Notes: a model not told the origin generated them from the sequence alone. A DNA stretch of 40,961 bases from an uncultured Collinsella sp. (GCA_900541185.1 UQIQ01000011.1:1-40961); one strand, 5' to 3'. Counted from the first letter of the stretch, positions 24,046 to 33,289 are shown. A program made the numbers and translations.

Positions 24046-26061
24046 CTACATCACCTCCGCGTGAGGGGTCAAACCATTTGCCTTGAGCACCTCGTCGGGG
24101 AGCTCGGAATAGAAGTGCTCGGTGCCGGGCACGCGCTTGAAGACCGGACGGGTGTCCAGGCCAATGCGCGGATGGCTCGAGCGGGGTGCGAAGCGATCGC
24201 CCTTGGGGAAATCGCGCGGGCTCGGAACGGCGCCGGGCACCTGGTGCAGGCGGCCCGAACCGCTCTCGATGGACAGGACGGAACCCAGAAGGCCGCGGGT
24301 GTACTCGTGAATCGGGTTGGTGAGCAGCTCCTTGGTGGGCGCCTGCTCGATAACCTGGCCGGCGTACATAACCGTGATGTTATGAGCGACCTCGGCGACC
24401 AGTGCCAGGTCGTGCGAAACGAAGATCATGGCAAAGCCGAGCTTGGCCTGAAGATCGTTAAGCAGCTTGATGACCTGCTTCTGGACGGTAACGTCCAGAG
24501 CGGTCGTGGGCTCGTCGCAGATGACCAGTTTGGGGTCGCGGGTAAGGGCCATAGCGATCAGAACGCGCTGACGCTGACCACCGGAAAGCTCATGCGGATA
24601 GCTCTCGAGCGTACGCTTGGGGTCGAGGCCCACGAGCTCCAGGAGCTCCTCGGCGCTACGGGTACCGCCGCGCTTGGTGAGCTGCTTCATCTGGGCGGAA
24701 ATGAGCATGGAGGGGTTGAGTGAGGACAGGGCGTCCTGATAGACCATGGCGATATCGGTACCGCGCAGGCCGAACCACTCCTTCTTGCTCATCTTGAGCA
24801 GGTCGCGGCCCTCCCAGAGAACCTCACCGGAAAGATGCTCGTCATCGTCGGTCAGGCCCATGATGGCCAGCGTGGTGATGGACTTACCGCAGCCGGACTC
24901 ACCGACCAGGCCCATGGTCTGGCCAGGACGGACATCAAAGTTGACATGATCGACGACGTTGATATCACCGTGGTGCTCAAACTGGATGCAGAAATCACGG
25001 ACCGAAAGGATCGGCTCAACGGACTCATCGGGCACATGGCGGTCGTTACGCTTGAGCTCGACATCGCGCAGGGCGCCAAGACGGGCGGACAGGGACTGAG
25101 CCTGCTCCTTGTAAGCGCGAACGGGGTCGGAGACCAGCAGGTCGGCCTCGCGGCGCTTGGAGGAATCGGTCGGATCCAGGGCGGCGGAGGGAGCAGCGGC
25201 CATGGCGTCGGTAATGCCCTCGGAGAGGATGTTGAGCGCCAGGCAGGTGATCATGATAGCCAGACCCGGGAACAGCGCCTGCCACCAACGGCCAGCGAGC
25301 ACGCCACCGCGGGCGTCGGCGAGGATGTTGCCCCAGGTAGCGGTGGGCTCCTGGATACCAGCGCCGATAAAGGTCAGCGAGGCCTCGAAGATGATGGCGT
25401 CGGCGACCAGGGTAACGGTGAAGACCATGATCGGGGCGATGCAGTTACGCAGAACATGCTTGATCAAAATCCACGGAGCCTTGGCGCCGGAAACGATGAC
25501 CGCGCGGACATAGTCCTCGCCGTACTCGGACACGATGTTGGCGCGCACGATACGGGCAATCTGCGGAGTGTACATAAAGCCAATGGCGAAGATGATCGAC
25601 GGCACGGAATTGCCCAGGATGGAGACGAAGACGGCAGCGAGGGCGATGCCCGGGATGGACATGATGATGTCCAGGATGCGCATGATCGCCTCGGAAACGG
25701 ACTTGCGCGAAACCGCCGCGAGGGCGCCCACGACCGAGCCGCAGACCAGAGCCATGGCAGTAGCACCGAAGCCGATGATCAGCGAGTAACGGCCACCGTA
25801 AAGCATACGCGACAGGATGTCGCGGCCCTTATCGTCGGTACCGAAGATAAATCCATTGCCGGGAGCCTGGCGAGCAGTGAAAATCTCGACCGGGCTATAG
25901 GGGGCAAGAAGGGGCGCCAGAATCGCGGTCAGGGCGACCAACACCAGCACGACGGCGGCAATCTTAGAAGACAGCGTCATCTTCTTCCAGCCACCGAGCT
26001 TGAGCCCCTTGGAGGCAGCCTTCTCGAGCTGCTCGGTTTGCTTCTCTCGAATCTTTACCAT
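24046..26061 (-). CDS. satC: Fused permease-ATPase of the sialic acid ABC transporter (SatC-like)
   Basis: A 671-residue fusion. Residues 1 to about 290 are a DppC-type permease (first segment near 30-55, IFGTDDKGRDILSRMLYGG, then five segments). A polar linker of about 55 residues leads to an OppD-type ATPase from about 345, with GESGCGKS, LSGGQRQRV, LVICDEPTTALD and VSHDLA. The C-terminal domain is present, but its usual cysteines are replaced (GDRFAPRSSHPRI against GCxFxPRCPxA in OppD). From literature memory, fused permease-ATPase subunits occur in actinobacterial sialic acid importers (for example the Corynebacterium Sia system). It lies three bases after satB and directly before satD. 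Confidence 0.85.
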   Translation of the reverse strand: MVKIREKQTEQLEKAASKGLKLGGWKKMTLSSKIAAVVLVLVALTAILAPLLAPYSPVEIFTARQAPGNGFIFGTDDKGRDILSRMLYGGRYSLIIGFGATAMALVCGSVVGALAAVSRKSVSEAIMRILDIIMSIPGIALAAVFVSILGNSVPSIIFAIGFMYTPQIARIVRANIVSEYGEDYVRAVIVSGAKAPWILIKHVLRNCIAPIMVFTVTLVADAIIFEASLTFIGAGIQEPTATWGNILADARGGVLAGRWWQALFPGLAIMITCLALNILSEGITDAMAAAPSAALDPTDSSKRREADLLVSDPVRAYKEQAQSLSARLGALRDVELKRNDRHVPDESVEPILSVRDFCIQFEHHGDINVVDHVNFDVRPGQTMGLVGESGCGKSITTLAIMGLTDDDEHLSGEVLWEGRDLLKMSKKEWFGLRGTDIAMVYQDALSSLNPSMLISAQMKQLTKRGGTRSAEELLELVGLDPKRTLESYPHELSGGQRQRVLIAMALTRDPKLVICDEPTTALDVTVQKQVIKLLNDLQAKLGFAMIFVSHDLALVAEVAHNITVMYAGQVIEQAPTKELLTNPIHEYTRGLLGSVLSIESGSGRLHQVPGAVPSPRDFPKGDRFAPRSSHPRIGLDTRPVFKRVPGTEHFYSELPDEVLKANGLTPHAEVM

Positions 26062-26064
26062 AAT

Positions 26065-27021
26065 CTACACCGTCCTGATGCGCGGGTTGATGAGCAAGTA
26101 GAGCATGTCAACCACGATGTTGATGATGATGAAGGCAAGAGCAACGACGATGACGACGCCCTGAACCAGGTTCGCCTCGTTGCCCTGAACGCCCTGCAGA
26201 ATCGCAGTACCCATGCCGGGGAGGTTGAAGATGACCTCGATGACGACGGCGCCGCCCATAAGGTAACCGATCTTAAGACCGAGGGTGGTGACCGGGGTGA
26301 TCAGCGCGTTGCGCAAAACGTTGATGCCGACGACGACCTTCTCGGGAACGCCGGCGCCACGGGCCATGCGGACGTAGTCCTTGTCGAGCTCCTCAACCAT
26401 GGCCGTACGCACGATACGAGTCATCTGGCCCGTCAGCGGGAATGCCAGAGCGATAGCGGGCATGATCATACGTCCCAGATAGCCAGCCGGGTTGGTGGTG
26501 AAGTGAGGCAGAGCACCGGATGCCGGGAGCACCTTAAGGTAGGAAGAGAACAGCAGAATCAACAGAACGGCAAGCCAGAACGACGGGGTTGCCAAGCCGG
26601 CGATGGAAAAGACGCGGATCACTTGGTCCGGCCATTTATCGCGATACAGTGCCGCGATGACGCCGAGCAAAAACGAGACGACCGCGCCGATGGCAAGACC
26701 GATGAAGGTCAGCTGCATCGTGACGGGCAGGGCCGTGGAGATGCGCTTGGCAACGGAGTTGCGAGCAGCACCATAGGTGCCCATGTCACCATGGATCAGA
26801 TCGCCCATGTAGCGCACGTAGCGCACGGGCCAGGGGTCGTCCAGACCATACTTCTCATGGTACTCGGCAACCGCCTCGGGCGAGGCACCGTCACCCAACG
26901 CCGTATAGGCGGGGTCGGTCTTGGAGAACGACATAAGGAAGAACACCAGGACGGTGACGCCCAATGCCATGATCGGCAGCGCCACGAGACGCCTTCCAAT
27001 CAAACGTAGAAAGTTGTTCAC
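26065..27021 (-). CDS. satB: Sialic acid ABC transporter permease (SatB/DppB-like)
   Basis: Inner-membrane permease of 318 residues, DppB-type: the start NNFLRLIGRRLVALPIMALGVTVLVFFL, PVRYVRYMGDLIHGDMG, and the ATPase-contact loop around ARGAGVPEKVVVGINVLRNA. GTG 27021 is chosen because AAAGGGGAGA lies just upstream and the family begins here; the frame is open for 11 more codons. It forms the channel with the permease half of the fused SatC. Two hairpins lie in the gap to satA. Confidence 0.85.
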   Translation of the reverse strand: MNNFLRLIGRRLVALPIMALGVTVLVFFLMSFSKTDPAYTALGDGASPEAVAEYHEKYGLDDPWPVRYVRYMGDLIHGDMGTYGAARNSVAKRISTALPVTMQLTFIGLAIGAVVSFLLGVIAALYRDKWPDQVIRVFSIAGLATPSFWLAVLLILLFSSYLKVLPASGALPHFTTNPAGYLGRMIMPAIALAFPLTGQMTRIVRTAMVEELDKDYVRMARGAGVPEKVVVGINVLRNALITPVTTLGLKIGYLMGGAVVIEVIFNLPGMGTAILQGVQGNEANLVQGVVIVVALAFIIINIVVDMLYLLINPRIRTV

Positions 27022-27061
27022 GTTCTCTCCCCTTTCTTTTGTCGGTAGGACCAACTGGTAT

Positions 27062-27116
27062 ATGAGTATGGATACTCATTACAAGACCCGAGCGACATCG
27101 AGGCCGCCCGGGTCTT
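27062..27116 (-). promoter_or_regulatory. Two hairpins between satA and satB
   Basis: A perfect 18-base palindrome, ATGAGTAT-GG-ATACTCAT (27062-27079), is followed by an 8-bp stem (27083-27090 with 27109-27116). On the minus strand the second hairpin comes first after satA; it has no T run. Together they probably reduce readthrough into satB so that the binding protein is in excess. The 18-base palindrome could also be an operator. Confidence 0.5.
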
Positions 27117-27176
27117 TGTTTCAACTATGAGGACGTTGCCTTACGACCGACGCCCCACATATGACTCAAACGAGTC

Positions 27177-28790
27177 TTAGGCCTTGACGGTCGCGACGCC
27201 CCTGAAGGACATGCTCGTCGTGCCGATGCCCTTGAAGCCATCGAGGGCCTCGCCGTTGGGCGCGGTAGACGGATCGTCCCAGGAAGCGGAGACGGTCTTG
27301 ACGTGGACAACGGGGTACAGAACAGCGTTGTCGGCGATGATGTCGAAGCACTCGTTCCACTTCTTCTGCTGCTCGTCGCCCTCGGCGGCAAGAGCCTCGT
27401 CCATGAGACCGTGGAGCTTCTCCCACTCAGCGGACTCCTTCCACGGGCAACGGGTCTGCATCCAGACGTTGTCGCCGTACCACCAGTTGAGCAGCAGGTC
27501 GGGGTCAGCGCCGAAGCAGGACGGATCGCCAGGGGCAAGGAGGATATCGTAGGCCTCGCCGCCGTCGATGGCAGCGTAGGTGGCCGGCGAGGTATCGGTC
27601 TGGATGGTCACCTCGAAGCCGAGAGCGTCGAGGTCGTTCTTGACCTGGGCGGCCATGCCCTTAATCTGCTCGTTGTCGGTGGTGCGCAGGGTGATGGCAC
27701 CCGGGGTGATGCCGGACTCCTCGATGAGCTTCTTGGCCTTCTTGGCGTCGGTCTTGTACACCGTGGAAGCCTCATGATAGTTGGTGAAGCTCTTGGGCAG
27801 GTAGCAGCTGGCAGCGGTGGCAAGGCCGGCGAAGGTGTTGGTGATCATCTTCTCGGTGTCGAGCGCGTACATGACGGCCTGACGGACCTTGACGTTGTTC
27901 CAAGGCTCCTTGGCGACGTTGAACATGATGAAGCGGGTGCCGAAGCCCTGGACGTTGTCGATCTTGCAGCCAGCGCTCTCGAGCTGGTCGACGGCGTCAG
28001 CGGTGACGAGCTCCATAACGAGCGTGGAGCCTTCCTGCTGGGCGGTAACGCGAGCGGTGGGGTCGGTCAGGATGCTGTACTGGATCTTCTTATCCTCGGC
28101 AGCATACTCACCGTTGTACTCGGGGTTGGGAACCAGGGTGATCTCGGTATCGGAGATAGAGTCGTACATCCAGGGGCCGGAACCGATCGGCTGCTTGGCG
28201 CGATCCTCCTCGGACTGAGTAGCCGGGGTAACGCGGATGATGGCCAGACGATCCTTGAGCAGGGAGAAGTTGGGGACCTTGGTCTTGACCGTTACAGTGC
28301 TGGCATCCTTGGCCTCGATGGACTCGAAGGGCTGGAAGAACGGAGCATAGGTAGCGGAAGCAGCGCAAGCGGTGTAGGAAGCGACGACGTCGTCAGCAGT
28401 GACCTCGGTACCATCGGAGAACTTGGCGCCCTTGCGGATGGTGACCTCGAAGGTAGTGTCGTCCACGGACTTGGGATCGTCGGTGGCGAGCTCGTTGAAG
28501 GTGCTGTAGTCGTGGTAATCGATGCCGTAGAGACCCTCGACGACGTGCCAGTTTGCACCCAGGCCCACAGCGGAGCCGGTGCTGGCGGGATCGAAGCTGG
28601 ACGGAGCGTAAGCGGAACCAGCGGTAATCACACCGCCGCCACGGTTGGCGGAATCGGCGGAACCGGAAGCGGAACCCTCGTCGTTGGAGCTGCCACCGCA
28701 GCCGGTGAGACCAAGCCCTGCGACAGCAGCGACGCTGCCGGTGAGGCCGAGGAACGAACGCCTGGACATACCCTTGTTGATGATGGCCAT
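27177..28790 (-). CDS. satA: Sialic acid-binding lipoprotein (SatA-like, SBP family 5)
   Basis: Extracellular solute-binding protein of the SBP_bac_5 family, 537 residues. The signal peptide has twin arginines (MSRRSFLGL) and a lipobox ending at Cys31 (GLGLTGC), followed by a Gly/Ser/Asp-rich linker, so it should be a Tat-exported lipoprotein. Family features include FEVTIRKGAKFSDGTEVTADDV near residue 105 and VRQAVMYALDTEKMI. ATG 28790 follows AGGAGA. It heads the operon and has the nearest good promoter. A peptide-binding role is the alternative; sialic acid is inferred from the downstream nan genes and the fused SatC. Confidence 0.82.
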   Translation of the reverse strand: MAIINKGMSRRSFLGLTGSVAAVAGLGLTGCGGSSNDEGSASGSADSANRGGGVITAGSAYAPSSFDPASTGSAVGLGANWHVVEGLYGIDYHDYSTFNELATDDPKSVDDTTFEVTIRKGAKFSDGTEVTADDVVASYTACAASATYAPFFQPFESIEAKDASTVTVKTKVPNFSLLKDRLAIIRVTPATQSEEDRAKQPIGSGPWMYDSISDTEITLVPNPEYNGEYAAEDKKIQYSILTDPTARVTAQQEGSTLVMELVTADAVDQLESAGCKIDNVQGFGTRFIMFNVAKEPWNNVKVRQAVMYALDTEKMITNTFAGLATAASCYLPKSFTNYHEASTVYKTDAKKAKKLIEESGITPGAITLRTTDNEQIKGMAAQVKNDLDALGFEVTIQTDTSPATYAAIDGGEAYDILLAPGDPSCFGADPDLLLNWWYGDNVWMQTRCPWKESAEWEKLHGLMDEALAAEGDEQQKKWNECFDIIADNAVLYPVVHVKTVSASWDDPSTAPNGEALDGFKGIGTTSMSFRGVATVKA

Positions 28791-29155
28791 GTCTTCTCCT
28801 ATCAATAGAGAATCTTACCCGGGAGCACCTAGACTTGCCCCCGCGCAACTTGCGGACGATATATACCTTACCTACCGACGAACCCAACTGAGGTGCCGCG
28901 CTCGGCGACCGATACATACATACGCTTGAACGGTATTTACTACCGTTCACCGAATTCATTGACAAACGATTCGCCAGATAGTATGTATCGACGAGGTGAG
29001 ATATCAGTCATCGTCAACCCGCAGGATAGCAGGGTTGTTCACCATGGCTAGTCAAACGTTTTAGCGTTAATAAAACCCGAAATCGACAGGTAATCGCCGC
29101 GAAATAAATGATTGAAAATCGGCCAATCATGTATATCAGTTGTTTAGAAGCACGT
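28791..29155 (-). other. Intergenic region with satA promoter and uvrC end
   Basis: This 365-base stretch has no gene. It holds the satA promoter and palindromes (28910-28990), a 6-bp hairpin at 29021-29041, an AAACGTTT palindrome at 29054-29061 that shares its core with the one upstream of gap, and a weak terminator for uvrC at 29108-29128 followed on the minus strand by TTTATTT. It is more AT-rich than its flanks. Confidence 0.6.
28910..28990 (-). promoter_or_regulatory. satA promoter with nested palindromes
   Basis: On the minus strand TTGTCA (28960-28965) and TAGTAA (28937-28942) are spaced by 17 bases, a fair sigma-70 promoter. GAACGGTA-TTTAC-TACCGTTC (28928-28948) is a perfect 8-bp-arm palindrome covering the -10 box, where a repressor would block transcription. 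An outer perfect 10-bp pair, CGATACATAC (28910-28919) and GTATGTATCG (28981-28990), flanks the whole promoter. GntR- or RpiR-type regulators control many nan operons, but none is encoded here. Confidence 0.6.
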
Positions 29156-31102
29156 TTAGTTTTCGGAACGGTTGGCCGATGCCTGGGCGCGTTCGGCATT
29201 CCATGCAACAAGTGCCTCGTGGACCGCTTTGGCGACATCGGCCGGAACGCCTCGAACTTCCGCGATCTCTTGCTCGCTCGCCGCGCGCAAACGCTTCATC
29301 GAGCCAAAATGGCGCATAAGGGCACGTTTTCTGGTGGGTCCCACGCCTGGAACGTCATCGAGTACCGAAACCGTCATGGCTTTATCGCGCAACTCACGGT
29401 GGAACGTGATGGCAAATCGGTGGGACTCATCGCGTACCTGTTTAATTAGATAGAGCGAAGCAGACCCGGTCGGCAGCACGACAGGAGTCTCGTCCCAAGG
29501 CACAAAAACTTCCTCGTCGGCCTTCGCCAAGCCACAAACTGGTATATCGAGCCCAAGAGCCTCAAGTTGCTTGATCGCAGCGGTCAATTGCGGCTTACCG
29601 CCATCGACAACGAGCAAATCGGGGCGCGAGCCAAAGCGCTCGTCGGCCATGCGCTCGGGAGCATAGCGTCGTCCCAAAACCTCGGACATCGACACGAAGT
29701 CGTTTGCCTCGTCCAATTCGGCCTGAATTTTAAAACGACGGTACTGGCTCTTGTCGGCGCGCCCGTTGGTAAACACCACCATCGAGGCGACCGTAAAGGT
29801 GCCATGCAGTGTAGAGATATCGAAGCACTCGATACGCAACGGCGGCGATGGCAGCGCCAACGCACTTTCGAGCTCCAGGAGCGCTTGATTGGTGCGGTCG
29901 TCAGCGTACCCCGTTCGCATCATGTAGCGCATGAGGGCATGGCGCGCATTTTTGGATGCCATATCGAGCAGACGGTACTTTTCGCCACGCTGCGGCCTAT
30001 GGAGATGGCAGGAACGCTCACGCTTGCCCGCAAGCCACTCCCCCAGCGCCTCCGCATCCTCAAGCTCGACGGAAAGGTTGACCTCAGCTGGAATATCAGC
30101 CGTCTCGTCGTAATAGCGCTTAAGAAAGCCCGATTGAAGTTCCTCTTCGTCGACATCCAAACCCTTATCGAGAATAAACTCGCAGGTTCGAACCGTTCGA
30201 CCCTCACGCACGACAAAGACGCAAGCGGCGGAGATGGTCTCCTCGCGATAGAAACCGATGACATCGATATCGACACTGGAGGGAAAAACGACTTGCTGAC
30301 GGTCGTCCAGACCCCTGATGACCTCCAAACGACGTTTGACGCGTGCCGCGCGCTCAAAGTCGAGCGCCTCGGCGGCATCCGTCATCTCGGAGGTCAGCTC
30401 ATCGACGACATCCTTGCGATGGCCCGACAAAAAGCGCTCGACACGCTTGACGTTCTTGGCATAGTCCGTAGGAGAAATCGCGCCGACACACGCACCTGGG
30501 CCGCGCCCGACATGGTAGTCGAAGCAGGGACGCCCGTTTTGCGTGCAAATCATATTGACGATGTCTTCCTCGCCCTTGTGGGACTCGACGATACGACGAC
30601 AACGACGCCACTCCGCACAAGAAGCCGAGCAGATCGGGATCACCTTGCGCAGCGTGTCAATGGTCTCACGCGCCGCGCGGCTATCGGTATAGGGACCAAA
30701 ATAACGCGTTCCCGGCTTATGACGCTCGCGCGTGTATTTGATAGCGGGATACAGGTCGCCCTTTGTAATGGCGATAAAGGGGTAGCTCTTGTCATCCTTG
30801 AGGTCGACGTTAAAGTACGGATGGTACTGGCCGATCAGGTTGCGCTCGAGTACAAGCGCCTCATGCTCGGTTTCGACAACGATGTAGTCAAAGCTCGCAA
30901 CCAATTGCATCATGAGCGGTATTTTTTGGCGCTCATCCTGCAGCGTCACGTACTGGCGCATACGGGAACGCAGGTTTTTCGCCTTGCCAACGTAGATGAC
31001 ATCGCCCTTGGCATCTTTCCAAAGGTAACATCCGGGCTGCGTGGGAACGCGCGAAACCTGCTCGGCGAGTGTTGGAATGTTGTCGTGACCGGCCACACGC
31101 AC
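29156..31102 (-). CDS. uvrC: Excinuclease ABC subunit C
   Basis: Makes both incisions in nucleotide excision repair; 648 residues. The GIY-YIG nuclease is at the N-terminus (GCYLWKDAKGDVIYVGKAKNL), the UVR motif near residues 232-266 (AAEALDFERAARVKRRLEVI), the C-terminal RNase H-like nuclease contains IECFDIS and LLVVDGGKPQ, and a helix-hairpin-helix ends the chain (VPGVGPTRKRALMRHFGS). The start is GTG 31102, directly next to the murJ stop codon. In many actinobacteria uvrC is followed by rapZ; here the sialic acid operon lies between them. Confidence 0.97.
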   Translation of the reverse strand: MRVAGHDNIPTLAEQVSRVPTQPGCYLWKDAKGDVIYVGKAKNLRSRMRQYVTLQDERQKIPLMMQLVASFDYIVVETEHEALVLERNLIGQYHPYFNVDLKDDKSYPFIAITKGDLYPAIKYTRERHKPGTRYFGPYTDSRAARETIDTLRKVIPICSASCAEWRRCRRIVESHKGEEDIVNMICTQNGRPCFDYHVGRGPGACVGAISPTDYAKNVKRVERFLSGHRKDVVDELTSEMTDAAEALDFERAARVKRRLEVIRGLDDRQQVVFPSSVDIDVIGFYREETISAACVFVVREGRTVRTCEFILDKGLDVDEEELQSGFLKRYYDETADIPAEVNLSVELEDAEALGEWLAGKRERSCHLHRPQRGEKYRLLDMASKNARHALMRYMMRTGYADDRTNQALLELESALALPSPPLRIECFDISTLHGTFTVASMVVFTNGRADKSQYRRFKIQAELDEANDFVSMSEVLGRRYAPERMADERFGSRPDLLVVDGGKPQLTAAIKQLEALGLDIPVCGLAKADEEVFVPWDETPVVLPTGSASLYLIKQVRDESHRFAITFHRELRDKAMTVSVLDDVPGVGPTRKRALMRHFGSMKRLRAASEQEIAEVRGVPADVAKAVHEALVAWNAERAQASANRSEN

Positions 31103-32785
31103 CTACTTGCGACGAAGCAGCGCCGAGACCTCGGGCATCTTAAGAACGACGGCAAGGCCAAAGGTAACAGCAAGCGAGACGACACCCGCAACGCAAACAT
31201 AGCCAAGAGTAATCAGAATCGAGCCGCCAAGTACCCCGACAAAGTGTTCAAGCGCCCACATGACGCCGGCGCCTGCGGCAGCCCCTAGGCCGCCGAGCAA
31301 AAGGCCAAAGAAACCGCCATGCAGGATAGATTTGACCTGAAGGCCACGCAGGCGACGACGCAGCCACCACAGCGAACAGCCGACCAAGATCACGTAGTCG
31401 ACAACATACGAAAGCGCGATTGCCGGCATACCGAAGCCCAGCACAACGCCAAACAGCAGAACCGAGCCAGCCTGGCCGATGGCGGAATACAGGCAATAGC
31501 GGCTATAGGGCTTCATGTCGAGCAAGGCAGAGAAGCTCTTCTGCATCAACACGACCACACCGTAGAGCGGCAGCGAGAGCGCCAGGTAGACAAGGTACTC
31601 GGACACCAGCGCCACGCCGGATTCATCGAACTTGCCGGCACAGTAAATCATGTTGAGCGGACGTGCGAAGACAATCAGGTACAGTGCGAACGGAATCAGG
31701 AAGAACAGCATCTGGGCGACGCCACGCGAAATGCCCGTGCGAACGCTGTCGTAATCCTTCTCCTGTGCGTCATGAGAGAGCTCGGTATAGAGCGCCGTCG
31801 AAAGCGAGGCGGCAATCAGCGCGTAGGGCAGCGTGTACCACAGGCGCGCATAGGCGATGACGGAAGGACCCGTCTCGGGCTGGACCACCAGCGCGGCAGC
31901 GTTGGTGATAGAAGTCGAGACAAACATGCACACCGTGGCGAGCAGCGTCGGGATACCGAGCGCAATCGTCTGGCGCAGCGCGGGGTCCTTAAAGTCGATA
32001 TGGATATGGGGATGCACGCCGTGCTTGCCAAGCGCGGGAATCTGACATGCCATCTGAACAAAGACACCGAGGGTCGTACCGGCCGCAATCAAGATGATGC
32101 CGGCACGTTCGCCAAACTGTGCGGACACGGGCGCAAAACCCATAAAGCTCGCAATGACGATCACATTGTTGAGGACCGGGGCAAACGTCGACCAGAAGTA
32201 GTCGCGGTGTGCGTTGAGAACGCCCGAGAACACCGAGCCCAAACCATAAAAGAGAATCTGGATGGCAAAGAAACGGAACATGAACGCAGCGGTATCCATG
32301 CTGCCGCCGTCACCCGAAAGGAACGATTGCGTCCAGATAAAGCCTGGGGCGAACACGGTCCCCAGCAACGAAATGCCACCCAGCACCAAAAGCAGAATGC
32401 CAAGCAGGTTGCCCACGTACTCGTTCGAGGCCTCGCGACCCTGCTCACGCCTCACGCCCATGTACACGGGCAAAAACGCCGTCACGAGCATGCCACCCAT
32501 CACGAGTTCGTAGAGCATATTGGGCAGGTTGTTGGCGACCTGATAGGAGGACGAGAGTAGCGACATGCCGATAGCGGCCGCCATTGCCCACGTGCGGATA
32601 AAACCGGTGACGCGAGACACGATAGTCAGAATGGTCATAAGCCCGGCGGAACGACCAACCGTGGAGTAGTCCGACGAGCCCATGTCGTCAGTGTCATCTC
32701 GCGACGAAGAAACTTCGGATGAGGGTGTCTGAGGCGCAGATTCTTTTGCAAAATGAGCTCCGCACTTCAATTCTTCCTGCGGCAT
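31103..32785 (-). CDS. murJ: Lipid II flippase MurJ
   Basis: Membrane protein of the MviN/MurJ family, 560 residues, which moves lipid II across the membrane for peptidoglycan synthesis. It has about 14 hydrophobic segments and family motifs such as the N-terminal MTILTIVSRVTGFIRTW, then NNLPNMLYELVMGGMLVTAFLPV and NAHRDYFW. A polar N-terminal extension of about 45 residues precedes the first segment; an in-frame ATG at 32683 would remove 34 of them. It starts three bases after ybaK and abuts uvrC. Confidence 0.93.
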   Translation of the reverse strand: MPQEELKCGAHFAKESAPQTPSSEVSSSRDDTDDMGSSDYSTVGRSAGLMTILTIVSRVTGFIRTWAMAAAIGMSLLSSSYQVANNLPNMLYELVMGGMLVTAFLPVYMGVRREQGREASNEYVGNLLGILLLVLGGISLLGTVFAPGFIWTQSFLSGDGGSMDTAAFMFRFFAIQILFYGLGSVFSGVLNAHRDYFWSTFAPVLNNVIVIASFMGFAPVSAQFGERAGIILIAAGTTLGVFVQMACQIPALGKHGVHPHIHIDFKDPALRQTIALGIPTLLATVCMFVSTSITNAAALVVQPETGPSVIAYARLWYTLPYALIAASLSTALYTELSHDAQEKDYDSVRTGISRGVAQMLFFLIPFALYLIVFARPLNMIYCAGKFDESGVALVSEYLVYLALSLPLYGVVVLMQKSFSALLDMKPYSRYCLYSAIGQAGSVLLFGVVLGFGMPAIALSYVVDYVILVGCSLWWLRRRLRGLQVKSILHGGFFGLLLGGLGAAAGAGVMWALEHFVGVLGGSILITLGYVCVAGVVSLAVTFGLAVVLKMPEVSALLRRK

Positions 32786-32788
32786 CGC

Positions 32789-33289
32789 TCAGTCCTCTCT
32801 CGTAATCGCGGCAACCGTCGCCCCGCAAAATGCAATTAAATCATCGGGTGCAAGCTCGAGCTGATAACCACGCTTGCCTCCCGAAATAAAAATGGTATCC
32901 CAAAGGACGCATGTCTCGTCAATGAGCGTCCGGTAGCGTTTTTTCATACCGACCGGGCTGCAGCCGCCGCGAACGTAGCCAGTCGCCGCAAGCAAATCCT
33001 TCACATGCATCATGGCCAAGGACTTCTCCCCCGCGGCACGCGCGGCGGACTTTAGATCGAGCTCGTCGGCAACAGGGATGCAGCACACGACATAGTCGTT
33101 GGACGGCGTCACGCAGACCAAAGTCTTAAATCCTTGACCGGGCTCCTCGCCAAGCTGCTCCGAAATCGCGACCCCCAGGCCCACCGACTCATCACCATCG
33201 TCTTCGTACGTATGTAGAACATAGGAAATGCCGGCACTTTCCAGCTCGCGCATCGCATTGGTTTTTGGCGTCTTTACAGCCTTTGCCAT
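32789..33289 (-). CDS. ybaK: Cys-tRNA(Pro)/Cys-tRNA(Cys) deacylase YbaK
   Basis: Editing enzyme of the YbaK/EbsC family that removes cysteine misloaded on tRNA(Pro); 166 residues, the usual length. Family motifs are TLVCVTPSNDYVVCCIPVADELDLKSAA, MMHVKDLLAATGYVRGGCSPVGMKK (with the catalytic-site lysine-glycine region) and the closing ISGGKRGYQLELAPDDLIAF. ATG 33289 is chosen over the longer open frame, whose first 32 codons do not match the family; AAAGGA lies just upstream. It is followed closely by murJ. Confidence 0.92.
   Translation of the reverse strand: MAKAVKTPKTNAMRELESAGISYVLHTYEDDGDESVGLGVAISEQLGEEPGQGFKTLVCVTPSNDYVVCCIPVADELDLKSAARAAGEKSLAMMHVKDLLAATGYVRGGCSPVGMKKRYRTLIDETCVLWDTIFISGGKRGYQLELAPDDLIAFCGATVAAITRED

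Noticed and set aside
24835..27009. 724-codon open frame on the plus strand
   Set aside because: It lies fully antisense to satC and satB, is rich in His, Asp, Gly and Arg as expected from the reverse frame of GC-biased codons, and has no domain or ribosome site.
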